Origin: Arthrobacter sp. SX1312
GTDB lineage: Bacteria; Actinomycetota; Actinomycetes; Actinomycetales; Micrococcaceae
NCBI RefSeq assembly: GCF_002929295.1
Contig: NZ_PJIM01000002.1
Coordinates: 516,191 to 580,190, forward strand
DNA length: 64,000 nucleotides
Direction: 5' to 3'
The notes beneath the pieces were generated by a model, which saw only the letters and a program-made list of their open reading frames with translations, was not told the DNA's origin and searched no databases. Each line of letters begins with the position of its first letter. The first letter of the stretch is position 1. The translations under genes were made by a program, and so were the position numbers. Shown piece after piece: positions 38,421 to 47,660 of the stretch.

Positions 38421-39488
38421 CTAGGAACGCGCGGATACCAGTTCGGGGTCGCTGGGATAGTGCAGACCCATCTGACGGCGTGCCTCGTCCAGCAGTTCCA
38501 TCATGGCCACCGACTCCGCGGGGGTCATGTGGGGGCTCTCGGTCATCCCGGCCTGCAGGCAACGGGTCACTTCCCGCAGCTCATAGCCGAACCCGTTCCC
38601 GAATGTCTCGAAGTGCTCCGTCCGCAATGTGCCCTGCCGGGGTTGGATGATGAGCTCGGCGGGGTTGAACAGGGGCGCGGAGGATCGAAGCCAACCTTCC
38701 GTGCCTCCCACGGTGACGATGCTTGGGCATTCGGCGCCGATGGACGTGATGAGTTGGGCCTGCGCACCGCCGTCGTAGGTGAGGGTGACGGCGTTCTGCA
38801 GGTCGATGCCGTCGGAGGTCAGGACGCCCGTGGCCCTCAGGGTGCGGGGTTCACCGAGGGCTCCGAGTGCCCAGGTCAGCGGATACACCGCGAGGTCCAG
38901 GAGTGCACCGCCGCCGGCGGCCGGATCCCACGTCCGCGACGCCGGGTCGAAGGCGGGGGCGAAGCCGACGTCGGCCTGCAACCAGCGGGGCTCGCCGATC
39001 TCACCCGACCGCAGGATCTTGACGGCCCGGCGGAAGCTCGGCAGGAACCGTGTCCACACGGCTTCCATGAGGAAGAGTCCGCGGGTCCGGGCGAGGTCGG
39101 CGAGTTCGCGGGCCTGCGTGGCATCCATGGCGATGGGCTTCTCGCAGAGAACGTGCTTCCCGGCGGTCAGCGCGGCCAGGGCGATGCTGTGGTGCTGGGC
39201 GTGGGGCGTGGCGATGTAGACCACGTCGACGGCGGGGTCGGCGAGCAGGCGTTCGTAGCCCGAAGTGTCACCGGTGTCCGAGTAGGCCTTCGTGAACCCG
39301 AACCGGAGGGCGAAAGCACGGGCGGAAGCTTCGCTGCGAGAGCTGACCCCATGGAGGACCGCGTCGTCGAGGAGGGCGAGGTCCTGCACCACCCGGGCGG
39401 CGATGGAACCGGTGGCAATGACGCCCCAGCGGATGGGACGTCCTGTCGCGGTGGACGGGGCAATCGTGCTGACGGGAGCAGGAAGCAT
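38421..39488 (-). CDS. Gfo/Idh/MocA-family oxidoreductase
   Basis: A 355-residue NAD(P)-dependent sugar or polyol dehydrogenase. IRWGVIATGSIAARVVQDL is the Rossmann motif, AAGKHVLCEKPIAMDATQA (here TAGKHVLCEKP) is the conserved EKP loop with catalytic lysine, and VVYIATPHAQHH precedes it. The C-terminal alpha/beta domain has GGGALLDLAVYPL, matching the family's G-x-x-D-x-G/A-x-Y/H pattern. I chose the ATG at 39488 with AAAGG upstream. It lies 118 bp after the LacI gene on the same strand, so it may be the last gene of the sugar operon or have its own promoter. Confidence 0.9.
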   Translation of the reverse strand: MLPAPVSTIAPSTATGRPIRWGVIATGSIAARVVQDLALLDDAVLHGVSSRSEASARAFALRFGFTKAYSDTGDTSGYERLLADPAVDVVYIATPHAQHHSIALAALTAGKHVLCEKPIAMDATQARELADLARTRGLFLMEAVWTRFLPSFRRAVKILRSGEIGEPRWLQADVGFAPAFDPASRTWDPAAGGGALLDLAVYPLTWALGALGEPRTLRATGVLTSDGIDLQNAVTLTYDGGAQAQLITSIGAECPSIVTVGGTEGWLRSSAPLFNPAELIIQPRQGTLRTEHFETFGNGFGYELREVTRCLQAGMTESPHMTPAESVAMMELLDEARRQMGLHYPSDPELVSARS

Positions 39489-39606
39489 CGGAGTGCCTTT
39501 CAGGGCTTGATGGACGTGCTTGATGGGCGTGGAGGTGATGGAGGCAGGAGCCCACGTGCGGCACGCGCGATGCACACGGTAGGACGGTGGAGGTGCTTCG
39601 GAAGGA

Positions 39607-40632
39607 CTAGACGGACTCGCGGATCACGAGTGAGGTGGGCAACACTGTCACGCGGTCGGTGGGCCTGCCCTCGATGAGGCTCACCAGGGTCTCCGCCATC
39701 TTCTTGCCGAGTTCGACGATGGGGTGATGCACCGTCGTCAGGGCTGGGGTCACGGAGGTCGCGAAGGAATCATCGTCGAAGCCGACGACGGCGATGTCCT
39801 CCGGGATGCGCAGGCCCCTGCCCTGGATCGCGGTGTATGCGCCGGCCGCCATCTGATCGTTGCCCGCGAACACGGCATCGATGGGCATCCCGCGGTCCAG
39901 CAGCCGGTGCATCGCCCGGGCGCCGGAGGCGAGCGTGAAGTCCCCGACCTCCACGAGGCTGTCGTCGAGGCCGGCCTCCCGGACCGCGGTGCGCCAGCCG
40001 GCGAGCCGGTCCAGGCCCGGAGGCATGTCCTGTGGTCCTGCAACGGTGGCCACGTGCTTCCGGCCGCTGTCGGTCAGCTGCCGGGTGGCGCTGTACGCCG
40101 CCTGTTCGTTGTCGACTTCCACGTAGTAGCTCTCCATGCCGCCGATCAGGGGCCGTCCGGCGAACACCATGGGAAGCGAATCGGAGAGGTGCGTCCAGGA
40201 GTGGTCGCCGCTGTGGTGCGACACCACCAGGACACCGTCGACGTTGCCGCCGAGCAGGAAGCTGCGGGTCTTTCCCGGCTTGGATTCCGAGGAGATCACC
40301 ATGTTCAGCGTGTAGTCGGTATCAGCCAGATACAGGGCGATCCCCTGGACCACCGACGCGAAGAAAGGATCGGCGAAGACCTTCGACGTCGACTCGGGGA
40401 CGATCAGCGTGACGGCGTTCGCCCGGCGCTTGGCAAGTGAGCGCGCCGCACGGTTCGGCGTGTAGTCGAGGGCGAGGATGGCTCTCTTCACGGACTGCGC
40501 CAGCTCCGGATCCACGCTCGGGCTCTCATTGACGACACGGGATACGGTCGCCCGCGAGACCCCGGCCAGGGCAGCCACCATTTCGAGGGTGGCTGCCGGC
40601 CGGGTCCTTCCTGCGTCCTGCGTCATCGTCAT
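39607..40632 (-). CDS. LacI-family repressor, CebR-like
   Basis: A 341-residue repressor. The N-terminal helix-turn-helix is TLEMVAALAGVSRATVSRVV, followed by the hinge helix YTPNRAARSLAKRR and a sugar-binding domain (about residues 60-340; GGNVDGVLVVSHHS, then AVFAGNDQMAAGAY). It sits downstream of the beta-glucosidase in the same operon, as CebR does in Streptomyces cello-oligosaccharide clusters. The GAGAGCGCTCTC palindromes flanking the operon promoter are its likely sites, which would make the operon self-regulated. Confidence 0.9.
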   Translation of the reverse strand: MTMTQDAGRTRPAATLEMVAALAGVSRATVSRVVNESPSVDPELAQSVKRAILALDYTPNRAARSLAKRRANAVTLIVPESTSKVFADPFFASVVQGIALYLADTDYTLNMVISSESKPGKTRSFLLGGNVDGVLVVSHHSGDHSWTHLSDSLPMVFAGRPLIGGMESYYVEVDNEQAAYSATRQLTDSGRKHVATVAGPQDMPPGLDRLAGWRTAVREAGLDDSLVEVGDFTLASGARAMHRLLDRGMPIDAVFAGNDQMAAGAYTAIQGRGLRIPEDIAVVGFDDDSFATSVTPALTTVHHPIVELGKKMAETLVSLIEGRPTDRVTVLPTSLVIRESV

Positions 40633-40668
40633 CTCCGGAACGTCGAAAAGTATGCCGTGAGGGCTACT

Positions 40669-42126
40669 TTAGGCGTTCGCCGGTGCAAGGTCGGGGTACT
40701 TCGCCGCTGCGATGACTCGGGCGTACGCCAGTCCACTGTCCTTCACCGTCCGCTCGAAGGTGTCGTAGTCCACGCGGACCACCCCGAAGCGCTTGCCGTA
40801 CCCCCAGGACCACTCGAAGTTGTCGAGGAGCGACCAGACGAAGTAGCCGCGCACGTCGGCGCCCTGGTCGATGGCCTCGCCGACGGCTGTGATGTGGTCG
40901 AGGACGAACTGCGTCCGCTCGGCGTCGTGGACCGCTCCGTCGGGGGTCACGACGTCGTCGTACGCTGCGCCGTTCTCCGTGATGTACAGCGGCGGGAGGG
41001 TCGGATACTCCTCGCCGAGGCGCACCAGGAGTGTGCGCAGCCCATCCGGGTTGACCTCCCAGTTCATGGCCGTGCGCGGCAGGCCACGGCTCGGGAACGT
41101 GATGTCCTCGGACCCGATCCAGCACGACGACGTCGGGCGGGTCGCACCGCCGGAGTGCCCGTCATCGTGCTCGGTCGCGGGGTGACCGCTGATGAGGTCG
41201 TCGTGATAGTGGTTGACGCCCAGGAAATCGATCGGAGCGCCGATGATGTCCAGGTCACCGGGCCGGATGACGTCCCGGAGGCCGAACTGCTCGAGGTCGT
41301 CGAGAGTGTCCTCCGGGTAGGCGCCGCGGAGGATCGGATCGAGGAAGATCCTGTTCTGCAGCGAGTCGAACCGGCGCGCGGCATCGAGGTCGACGGGATC
41401 GGACGGGTCCCGGGGGATCGAATTGCTGAGATTGAGGGTGATCCCGAGCTGCTGGGCACCGCGCCCCCGCAGCTCGTTGACGGCGAGCCCGTGGGCGAGG
41501 TGCTGGTGGTGGATCGCGGCGACGGCCGCCCGGGGTTCCTGACGTCCCGGGGCGTGCACGCCGGCCGCGTAACCGAGCAGGGACGAGCAGAACGGTTCGT
41601 TGAACGTGGTCCAGTGCTGCACGCGGTCACCGAGCACCGAGTACACGTCGTTCGCGTACTCGACGAAACGGTAGGCGGTATCGCGATCGGCCCAGCCGCC
41701 CTTCTCCTCGAGCGCCTGGGGCAGGTCCCAGTGATAGAGGGTCAACCAGGGAAGGATCCCGGCGGTGAGGAGTTCGTCGACCAACCGTGAGTAGAAGTCC
41801 AGGCCCTCGGCGTTCGGCCCGCGATCACCCGGCCGGACGCGGGACCAGCTCGTCGAGAACCGGTAGGAGCCCAGGCCCATCTCCTTCATGATCGCCACGT
41901 CTTCCGGCATGCGGTGATAGTGCTGCACGCCGTCCTTCAGGGTCTCGCCGTTGGCGATGGCGCCCGGGAGGCGAGCGAAGGCGTCCCAGACGGAGTCCTC
42001 CTTGCCGCCCTCGTGGCTGGCGCCTTCGACCTGGGCTGCGGCGGTGGCCGAGCCCCAGAGGAAGCCCTCGGGCCAGGTCCTTGCGCTGGGTGGGACCGGC
42101 TGGTGGTGTGTTGCGTCGAGTGGCAT
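40669..42126 (-). CDS. GH1 beta-glucosidase
   Basis: A 485-residue glycoside hydrolase of family 1 that splits cellobiose or other beta-glucosides in the cytosol (no signal peptide). WPEGFLWGSATAAAQVEGA opens the barrel, WTTFNEPFCSSLLGY has the acid/base glutamate, and LPPLYITENGAAYDD has the nucleophile glutamate. FEWSWGYGKRFGVVRVDYDT closes it. The start overlaps the stop of the upstream permease by 1 nt (TAATG). Position and content match BglC of ceb operons. Confidence 0.95.
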   Translation of the reverse strand: MPLDATHHQPVPPSARTWPEGFLWGSATAAAQVEGASHEGGKEDSVWDAFARLPGAIANGETLKDGVQHYHRMPEDVAIMKEMGLGSYRFSTSWSRVRPGDRGPNAEGLDFYSRLVDELLTAGILPWLTLYHWDLPQALEEKGGWADRDTAYRFVEYANDVYSVLGDRVQHWTTFNEPFCSSLLGYAAGVHAPGRQEPRAAVAAIHHQHLAHGLAVNELRGRGAQQLGITLNLSNSIPRDPSDPVDLDAARRFDSLQNRIFLDPILRGAYPEDTLDDLEQFGLRDVIRPGDLDIIGAPIDFLGVNHYHDDLISGHPATEHDDGHSGGATRPTSSCWIGSEDITFPSRGLPRTAMNWEVNPDGLRTLLVRLGEEYPTLPPLYITENGAAYDDVVTPDGAVHDAERTQFVLDHITAVGEAIDQGADVRGYFVWSLLDNFEWSWGYGKRFGVVRVDYDTFERTVKDSGLAYARVIAAAKYPDLAPANA

Positions 42127-43028
42127 TAGCCCTTCACTGCTCCTTGCATGATTCCGGATATGAGTTGACGTCCCGCGATGACGAAGAGCACCAGGAGCGG
42201 GAGGGTGGCCATGACGGCGCCGGCGAGGACGATGGAGTAGTCCACGTAGCGGGCCGATTGCAGCTGGCTGAGCGCCGTCTGCAGGGTGGGGTTGCCAGGA
42301 CCGAGCACCAGCAGCGGCCAGAGGAAGTCGGTCCAGGCCGTCATGAAGGTGAACAGGCCGAGGATCGCCATCGCCGGGCGTGCTGCAGGCAGTGCAACGT
42401 GCCAGAAGGTGGAGATCATGGACGCGCCGTCCATGCGGGCGGATTCGATGAGCTCGTCGGGGATGACGTCCACGAGGTACTGGCGCATGAAGAACACGCC
42501 GAACGCCGTGACGAGCGTGGGGATGACGACGGCGCCGATCTCACCGGTCCAGCCGAGCGTCCGCATCAGCATGAACAGTGGGATGATCCCGAGCTGGGTG
42601 GGGATCGCCATGGTCGCGATCACGGCGACCATGAGCCCGTTGCGGCCGCGGAAGCGGAGCTTGGCGAATGAATATCCGGCGAGGGTCGAGAACACGACCA
42701 CCGACACCGTGATGATCCCCGAGATCAGCACACTGTTGCCGAGCGCGAGCCAGAACGGGACGGTGTCGAAGACCTCGCCGACGTTCGTCCAGAAATTACC
42801 GCCCGGGAGCAGGGGCGGCCACGTCTGGCCGAGCGCCTCGTTGGACCGGCTGCCGATGATCACGGACCACCAGAGGGGGTAGGCGGAGGCCAGGAAGAAG
42901 GCCATCAGCAGTCCATAGGTCAGGAACCCCGGCCTGCGGCCGTTGCCGAGCAGACCGCGCCGCAGGCCACGTCCCCGGCGCTCGGGTGCTGCCGTCGTCG
43001 TGCGCTGCCTGGTGTCGATGGCCGTCAT
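42126..43028 (-). CDS. Sugar ABC transporter permease, MalG/CebG type
   Basis: A 300-residue inner-membrane permease with six helices. The EAA loop appears as ESARMDGASMISTFWHVALP, and the protein begins with a basic cytoplasmic tail before LTYGLLMAFFLASAYPLWW. It pairs with the MalF-type permease, overlapping it by 4 bp (ATGA). It belongs to the carbohydrate uptake CUT1 group. No ATPase gene is in the operon, so a shared MsiK-like ATPase elsewhere is expected. Confidence 0.95.
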   Translation of the reverse strand: MTAIDTRQRTTTAAPERRGRGLRRGLLGNGRRPGFLTYGLLMAFFLASAYPLWWSVIIGSRSNEALGQTWPPLLPGGNFWTNVGEVFDTVPFWLALGNSVLISGIITVSVVVFSTLAGYSFAKLRFRGRNGLMVAVIATMAIPTQLGIIPLFMLMRTLGWTGEIGAVVIPTLVTAFGVFFMRQYLVDVIPDELIESARMDGASMISTFWHVALPAARPAMAILGLFTFMTAWTDFLWPLLVLGPGNPTLQTALSQLQSARYVDYSIVLAGAVMATLPLLVLFVIAGRQLISGIMQGAVKG

Positions 43029-44155
43029 CGCGTGGTCCTCTCGTCCTTGCCTTGTGATGTACCGGCCGATGCAGTGGATTCCGGTGCAGGCTCGGCAACG
43101 GGTGCCGGTGGCTGCGGACGGACGGCGGGTAGCACCAGCGCCGGAGGTGCGGAGCGCCTACGACGCCGGCGGGATCTCCTGCCCGATCCACGGTCGTCGC
43201 CGGTGGTGGCGATCCTCCGTGAGATCAGGTAGTTCACGAGACCGAACAGGACGATGATCAGGAACAGGAGCCACGCGATGGTGGATGCCTTGCCGAAGTT
43301 CGACCGCTGGAATGCCATCTCGTAGAGGTAGAGCACCGTTGTCTGGAACTGCGCCGACGTTCCCCCGTACGTCCGCGGATCGAAGAGGCGGGGCTCGGTG
43401 AAGATCTGCAGCCCGCCGATCGTGGCGGTGATCACCACGAAGATCATGGTGGGCCGGATGCTCGGCAGCGTGATGCTGAAGAAGCGGCGGAATGTTCCGG
43501 CTCCGTCGATCGCAGCGGATTCGTAGATGTCGCGGGGTACGGACTGCATGGCTGCCAGCAGGATCAGGGCGTTGTAGCCGGTCCAGCGCCAGTTCACCAT
43601 GGTGGCGATCGCGATGTGGCTCGGCAACGTCTCGTTCAGCCAGAGGATCCGGTCGATCCCGAAGCTCTCCAGGATGTTGTTGATCAGCCCGTACTGCTCA
43701 CCGAACAGATTCGAGAAGATCAGGGCGACGGCGACGGGGGTCACGATGTAGGGAAGCAGGATGCTCATGCGCCAGAACGTCTTGGCGCGGATGTGCTGGT
43801 CCAGCACCGCCGCGATCGCAGTGGCGACGATCAGCTGCGGGATGGTCGAGAGCAGGAAGATGCTCATCGTGTTGAACAGCGAGTTCCAGAAGAAGCGGTC
43901 CTGGAGGACTTCCTGGAAGTTCCGCAGGCCCACGAATTCGCCCTGCCCCTTGAGCAGGTGCCAGTCGAAGAGCGAGACGAAGAAGGTGTAGCCGAGAGGG
44001 AACAGGCCTACCAGGGCGAAGAGGATGAAGAACGGGGAGATGTACAGGTAGGGCGAGGCCTTCATGTCGAAGACGTTCAGTCGCTGACGGAAGGTGAGGG
44101 TGGGTTTCGCAGGGGCAGGGCTGCCGGCTGCCGGGCGGTTCAGTGTCGTGGTCAT
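43025..44155 (-). CDS. Sugar ABC transporter permease, MalF/CebF type
   Basis: A 376-residue permease with about six helices and the EAA loop ESAAIDGAGTFRRFFSITLP. ASPYLYISPFFILFALVGLF opens the membrane part. The last 60 residues are a Ser/Arg/Pro-rich cytoplasmic tail (RRSRRRRRRS), longer than usual for MalF-like proteins. It lies 58 bp after the binding-protein gene and is coupled to the next permease. Confidence 0.94.
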   Translation of the reverse strand: MTTTLNRPAAGSPAPAKPTLTFRQRLNVFDMKASPYLYISPFFILFALVGLFPLGYTFFVSLFDWHLLKGQGEFVGLRNFQEVLQDRFFWNSLFNTMSIFLLSTIPQLIVATAIAAVLDQHIRAKTFWRMSILLPYIVTPVAVALIFSNLFGEQYGLINNILESFGIDRILWLNETLPSHIAIATMVNWRWTGYNALILLAAMQSVPRDIYESAAIDGAGTFRRFFSITLPSIRPTMIFVVITATIGGLQIFTEPRLFDPRTYGGTSAQFQTTVLYLYEMAFQRSNFGKASTIAWLLFLIIVLFGLVNYLISRRIATTGDDRGSGRRSRRRRRRSAPPALVLPAVRPQPPAPVAEPAPESTASAGTSQGKDERTTR

Positions 44156-44213
44156 GAGGTTCCAGACTCCAGGGGGGCCTCCGGTGCTGACGGAGGCCCC
44201 GCGGCCGGTGCTG

Positions 44214-45530
44214 CTAGTTGTTCACGACGCGGTCGTTGAGGAGGGAGACGGCTTCATCCCAGGCCTCGTCGGCTGTGCCTTCACCGGAGTCGAGGATCTT
44301 CAGGGCCGGAGCGAAGACGTTCTCCTGGATCTCCGAGTCCTGCGGGCCCTTGAACTGAGCCACGACGCCTTCGGCGCGCGATGCGAAGATCTCCCCGTAC
44401 GGAGCGTCGTTGAAGAGCTCGTTGGGCACTGCGTCCTCGACGATCTTCTGCTGGGCCTCGAGCGTGCTCGGGAAGTTGTTCGCGGCCGCGGACTGCTTCA
44501 CCTGCTGTTCCGGAGCTGTCAGCCAGGTGGCCAGCTTCGCGGCTTCAGCGGGGTGCTCGGAGCTCTCGGGGACGGAGAGGAAGGCGCCGCCCCAGTTGGA
44601 CGCACCACCCGGGAAGACATCGGCGACGTCCCAGCCCGTCTCGGGGCCGCCACCGGCGGCTTCCAGCTGCTCCTTGATGGTTCCGAGCATCCAGGCCGGG
44701 CAGACGTGCACGGCGAAGGAACCATCCACGAAGGCCTTGCCCTTGCCCCAGTCGAACTGCTTCTGGTTCGCTGACAGGCCGTCGGCCGTGCCGGCGGCGA
44801 GGAGGTCGAACTGGGCGCGCATCGCCTCGTTGTCCTCGACGTTCAGCTCACCGTCAGCGGTGTAGTAGCCCTCCTCCATCTGGTTGACCATGGAGTTCCA
44901 GACGAACGCCGACTGGTCGTACCAGGCCTTGCCCGTCGTCTCGTTGTACTGGCGGCCCAGATCGAAATAGGTCTCCCACGTCGCGTCGTCGCCACCGAAG
45001 AGTTCGGCGACCTCCTCGCGGTCCGTCGGGAAGCCTGCTGCCTCGAACAGCTCCCTGTTGAAGCACAGGGCCTGCGGGCCGATGTCCGTGCCGAGGCCGA
45101 TCACGCGACCGTCGGGGTCGGTGCCCTGCTCGAACTTCCAGTCCACCCAGTTGTCCTTGACGTCCGCGACGCCGTACTCGTTGAGGTCCACGAACTGGTC
45201 CGAGACCTCCATGATCGAACCGAGCCAGCCTTCCTCGACGGCGACGACGTCGCTCAGACCCGAGCCGGCGGCGAGCTTGGTGAAGGCGTCGGTGCGGGCG
45301 TTGGCGCTGCCGTCGATGTTGTTGGCCTCGATGGTCACGCCGGGATTCTGCTCCTCGTACTCGGCGTACAAATCGTCGTAGCCGAACTGGCCGAAGGTCG
45401 TGACGGTCAGGGTAATGGGGTTGTCGGCACTGGCGGCCTCGTCACTGCCGCCGCTGCAGCCCGATGCCACGATGGCCAGGGATGCGACGCCGGCGAGGGC
45501 GGTGATTTTCCTGAGTCGCGAGAGTTCCAC
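44214..45530 (-). CDS. Sugar ABC transporter substrate-binding lipoprotein, CebE-like
   Basis: A 438-residue exported binding protein of the carbohydrate uptake family. The N-terminus is a lipoprotein signal (LRKITALAGVASLAIVASGC with the lipidated cysteine near residue 23), then a Ser/Gly/Asp linker and a two-lobe binding domain with DVVAVEEGWLGSIMEV and EHPAEAAKLATWLTAPEQQ. The GTG at 45530 has AAAGGAG 5 nt upstream; frames reaching 45602 would cross the operator. The genes around it suggest cellobiose or cello-oligosaccharides as ligand. Confidence 0.93.
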   Translation of the reverse strand: MELSRLRKITALAGVASLAIVASGCSGGSDEAASADNPITLTVTTFGQFGYDDLYAEYEEQNPGVTIEANNIDGSANARTDAFTKLAAGSGLSDVVAVEEGWLGSIMEVSDQFVDLNEYGVADVKDNWVDWKFEQGTDPDGRVIGLGTDIGPQALCFNRELFEAAGFPTDREEVAELFGGDDATWETYFDLGRQYNETTGKAWYDQSAFVWNSMVNQMEEGYYTADGELNVEDNEAMRAQFDLLAAGTADGLSANQKQFDWGKGKAFVDGSFAVHVCPAWMLGTIKEQLEAAGGGPETGWDVADVFPGGASNWGGAFLSVPESSEHPAEAAKLATWLTAPEQQVKQSAAANNFPSTLEAQQKIVEDAVPNELFNDAPYGEIFASRAEGVVAQFKGPQDSEIQENVFAPALKILDSGEGTADEAWDEAVSLLNDRVVNN

Positions 45531-45574
45531 GATCACTCCTTTGTGTGTGTCGGAGCGACCGACGCCGGCGGCGT

Positions 45575-45586
45575 GAGAGCGCTCTC
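45575..45586. promoter_or_regulatory. LacI/CebR-type operator, proximal copy
   Basis: GAGAGCGCTCTC, a perfect 12-bp palindrome with the central CG of LacI-family sites, placed between the promoter and the binding-protein gene. It resembles the CebR site of Streptomyces. Confidence 0.85.
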
Positions 45587-45600
45587 TGGGATGTCGCATC

Positions 45601-45630
45601 ACTGTATGTGCTGTTTGTCACACCCGTCAA
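45601..45630 (-). promoter_or_regulatory. Promoter of the cello-oligosaccharide operon
   Basis: On the minus strand, TTGACG (45630-45625) and TACAGT (45606-45601) are separated by 18 nt and resemble -35 and -10 elements of the main sigma factor. The distal operator abuts the -35 and the proximal operator lies just after the start point. This predicts repression by looping or occlusion. Confidence 0.7.
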
Positions 45631-45642
45631 GAGAGCGCTCTC
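45631..45642. promoter_or_regulatory. LacI/CebR-type operator, distal copy
   Basis: A second GAGAGCGCTCTC palindrome immediately upstream of the -35 element, 56 bp centre to centre from the proximal copy. Confidence 0.85.
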
Positions 45643-45801
45643 TCACACTTCGTCAGATAGGGAGATGGTGTCCGGAGGACGCCGGCGGTTGCCTCGCCGG
45701 CGTCGACCGGGGCCACGGCTGCGCATGTCCCGACAGCCGGCCTCCCGGTACCAGGACGCCCGGAGCGATGTCGACTTGTCGCCGGATGGAACACTTGGAA
45801 C

Positions 45802-47484
45802 GTGGCACATCTCGACGTATCCGGTATCGACTACTTCCTCTCCGACGGCAGGCAGCTGCTCAACGGCGTCGCCTTCAAGGTCGGCGACGGCCACAAGACG
45901 GCCCTGATCGGCCCGAACGGCACGGGCAAGACCACCCTCCTGCGCATCGTGTCCGGGGACCTGTCGCCCGACGAGGGGGCGGTGAGCCGGTCGGGGACGA
46001 TGGGCATCATGCGGCAGTTCGTCGGTCAGGTCCGTGACGACTCGACGGTCCGCGACCTCCTCGTCTCCGCCGCGCCGCCCCTGCTCGCGGCGGCCGCGCA
46101 GCGGATCGAGGACGCCGAACTCGCGATGATGGAGGCCGACGACGAGCCGACGCAGATGACGTACGCGCAGGCGATCGCCGACTGGGGTGACGCAGGCGGC
46201 TACGAGCTGGAGACCACCTGGGACGAGGTCACGATGGCCGCCCTCGGTGTGCCGTTCGACCGCGCCCAGTACCGTGCGGCGTCCTCCCTCTCGGGCGGAG
46301 AGCAGAAGCGGCTCGTGCTGGAGGCCCTGTTCTCGGGTCCCGACGAGCTCCTGCTCCTGGACGAGCCCGACAACTACCTGGACGTGCCCGGCAAGCGCTG
46401 GCTCGAGGGGAAGCTGCGGGAGTCGAAGAAGTCGGTGCTGTTCGTCAGCCACGACCGCGAGCTGCTCGCCAATGCGGCCACGCGCATCGTGACGCTGGAA
46501 CCCGGAGTCCTCGGGGCCTCGTCGTGGACCCACGGCGGGGGGTTCGAGACCTACCTGAAGGCGCGGGAGGACCGCAACGCGCGGTTCGAGGAACTCCGCA
46601 AGCGCTGGGACGAGGAGCACCTCAAGCTCAAGGAACTCGTCAACATGTACAAGAACAAGGCTGCGTTCCGCTCGGACATGGCGAACCGGTACCACGCGGC
46701 GCAGACACGGCTGGCGAAGTTCCTCGAAGCCGGCCCGCCCGAGGCCATCCCCCTCGAGCAGAACGTGTCGATGCGGCTGGCGGGAGGGCGGACCGCCAAG
46801 CGCGCCGTCGTCGCCCGGAAGCTCGAACTGACGGGCCTCATGAAGCCCTTCAGCACCGAGATCTGGTTCGGGGACCGCGTGGGCGTGCTCGGCTCCAACG
46901 GCTCGGGCAAGTCCCACTTCCTGCGGTTGCTCGCCGCCGGCGGGTCCGACCCGGACAAGGAGCACCAGCCCGTGTCCGACGTCGACATCGCCGCCGTGCC
47001 GCACGAGGGCTCCGTGAAGCTGGGTGCGCGGATCCGCCCCGGGTTCTTCGCGCAGACGCACTCCCGCCCGGACCTCCTCGGCCGGACCCTCGTGGACATC
47101 CTGCACCGCGGCGACGAGCACCGGTCGGGGCTGGGTCGGGAGGCTGCGTCCGCCGTGCTGGACCGCTACGGGCTCGCCGCGCAGGCGGAGCAGCCGTACG
47201 ACTCCCTGTCCGGCGGCCAGCAGGCGAGGTTGCAGATCCTGCTGCTGGAACTCTCCGGGGCCACCCTCCTGCTGCTCGACGAGCCGACGGACAACCTGGA
47301 CCTTCATTCGGCGGAGGCCCTGGAGCACGCCATCGACGCCTTCGAGGGGACCGTCATCGCCGTTACGCACGACCGCTGGTTCGCCAGGAGCTTCGACCGC
47401 TTCCTGGTCTTCGGCTCCGACGGCAAGGTGTACGAGACGAAGGAGCCCGTGTGGGATGAGAGCAGGGTCGTCCGCGCCCGTTAG
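45802..47484 (+). CDS. ABC-F family ATPase (duplicated ATP-binding domains)
   Basis: A 560-residue soluble protein with two ABC domains and no membrane part. Domain 1 has Walker A GPNGTGKTTL, signature LSGGEQKR and Walker B LLLLDEPDNYLD. Domain 2 has GSNGSGKSHF, LSGGQQARLQ and LLLLDEPTDNLD. The linker between them (about residues 250-315) is helical, rich in Lys, Arg and Glu. ABC-F proteins act on ribosomes, in translation control or drug protection. Walker A of domain 2 ends in Ser-His rather than Ser-Thr, a small deviation. GTG start at 45802 with little leader. Confidence 0.92.
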   Translation: MAHLDVSGIDYFLSDGRQLLNGVAFKVGDGHKTALIGPNGTGKTTLLRIVSGDLSPDEGAVSRSGTMGIMRQFVGQVRDDSTVRDLLVSAAPPLLAAAAQRIEDAELAMMEADDEPTQMTYAQAIADWGDAGGYELETTWDEVTMAALGVPFDRAQYRAASSLSGGEQKRLVLEALFSGPDELLLLDEPDNYLDVPGKRWLEGKLRESKKSVLFVSHDRELLANAATRIVTLEPGVLGASSWTHGGGFETYLKAREDRNARFEELRKRWDEEHLKLKELVNMYKNKAAFRSDMANRYHAAQTRLAKFLEAGPPEAIPLEQNVSMRLAGGRTAKRAVVARKLELTGLMKPFSTEIWFGDRVGVLGSNGSGKSHFLRLLAAGGSDPDKEHQPVSDVDIAAVPHEGSVKLGARIRPGFFAQTHSRPDLLGRTLVDILHRGDEHRSGLGREAASAVLDRYGLAAQAEQPYDSLSGGQQARLQILLLELSGATLLLLDEPTDNLDLHSAEALEHAIDAFEGTVIAVTHDRWFARSFDRFLVFGSDGKVYETKEPVWDESRVVRAR

Positions 47485-47490
47485 GACCCT

Positions 47491-47545
47491 TCGTCCACAC
47501 GTCCTCCACACGCTTTCCACAGGGTTATCCCCAACCGGTGGATAA
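47491..47545. promoter_or_regulatory. Small cluster of DnaA-box-like 9-mers
   Basis: Between the ABC-F and MFS genes: TCGTCCACA (47491-47499), CTTTCCACA (47513-47521), TTATCCCCA (47525-47533) and GGTGGATAA (47537-47545, reverse strand). Three differ by one base from TTGTCCACA or TTATCCACA; CTTTCCACA differs by two. It also contains a weaker TCCTCCACA. Function unknown; it may bind DnaA. Confidence 0.4.
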
Positions 47546-47660
47546 GTGGCGGCGCCGTCGGCGTGATCGGACGTGAAGTGCATCGGGGTGGCACGGGGCG
47601 AGGGGGAGGCGCGGACGGCGTGCGTTTGAAGTGCGCGGCAGCGCCCCCTACGGTTGCAGG

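Noticed and set aside
45643-47583. 646-codon open frame opposite the ABC-F gene
   Set aside because: Shadow frame; the plus strand has both Walker and signature motifs.
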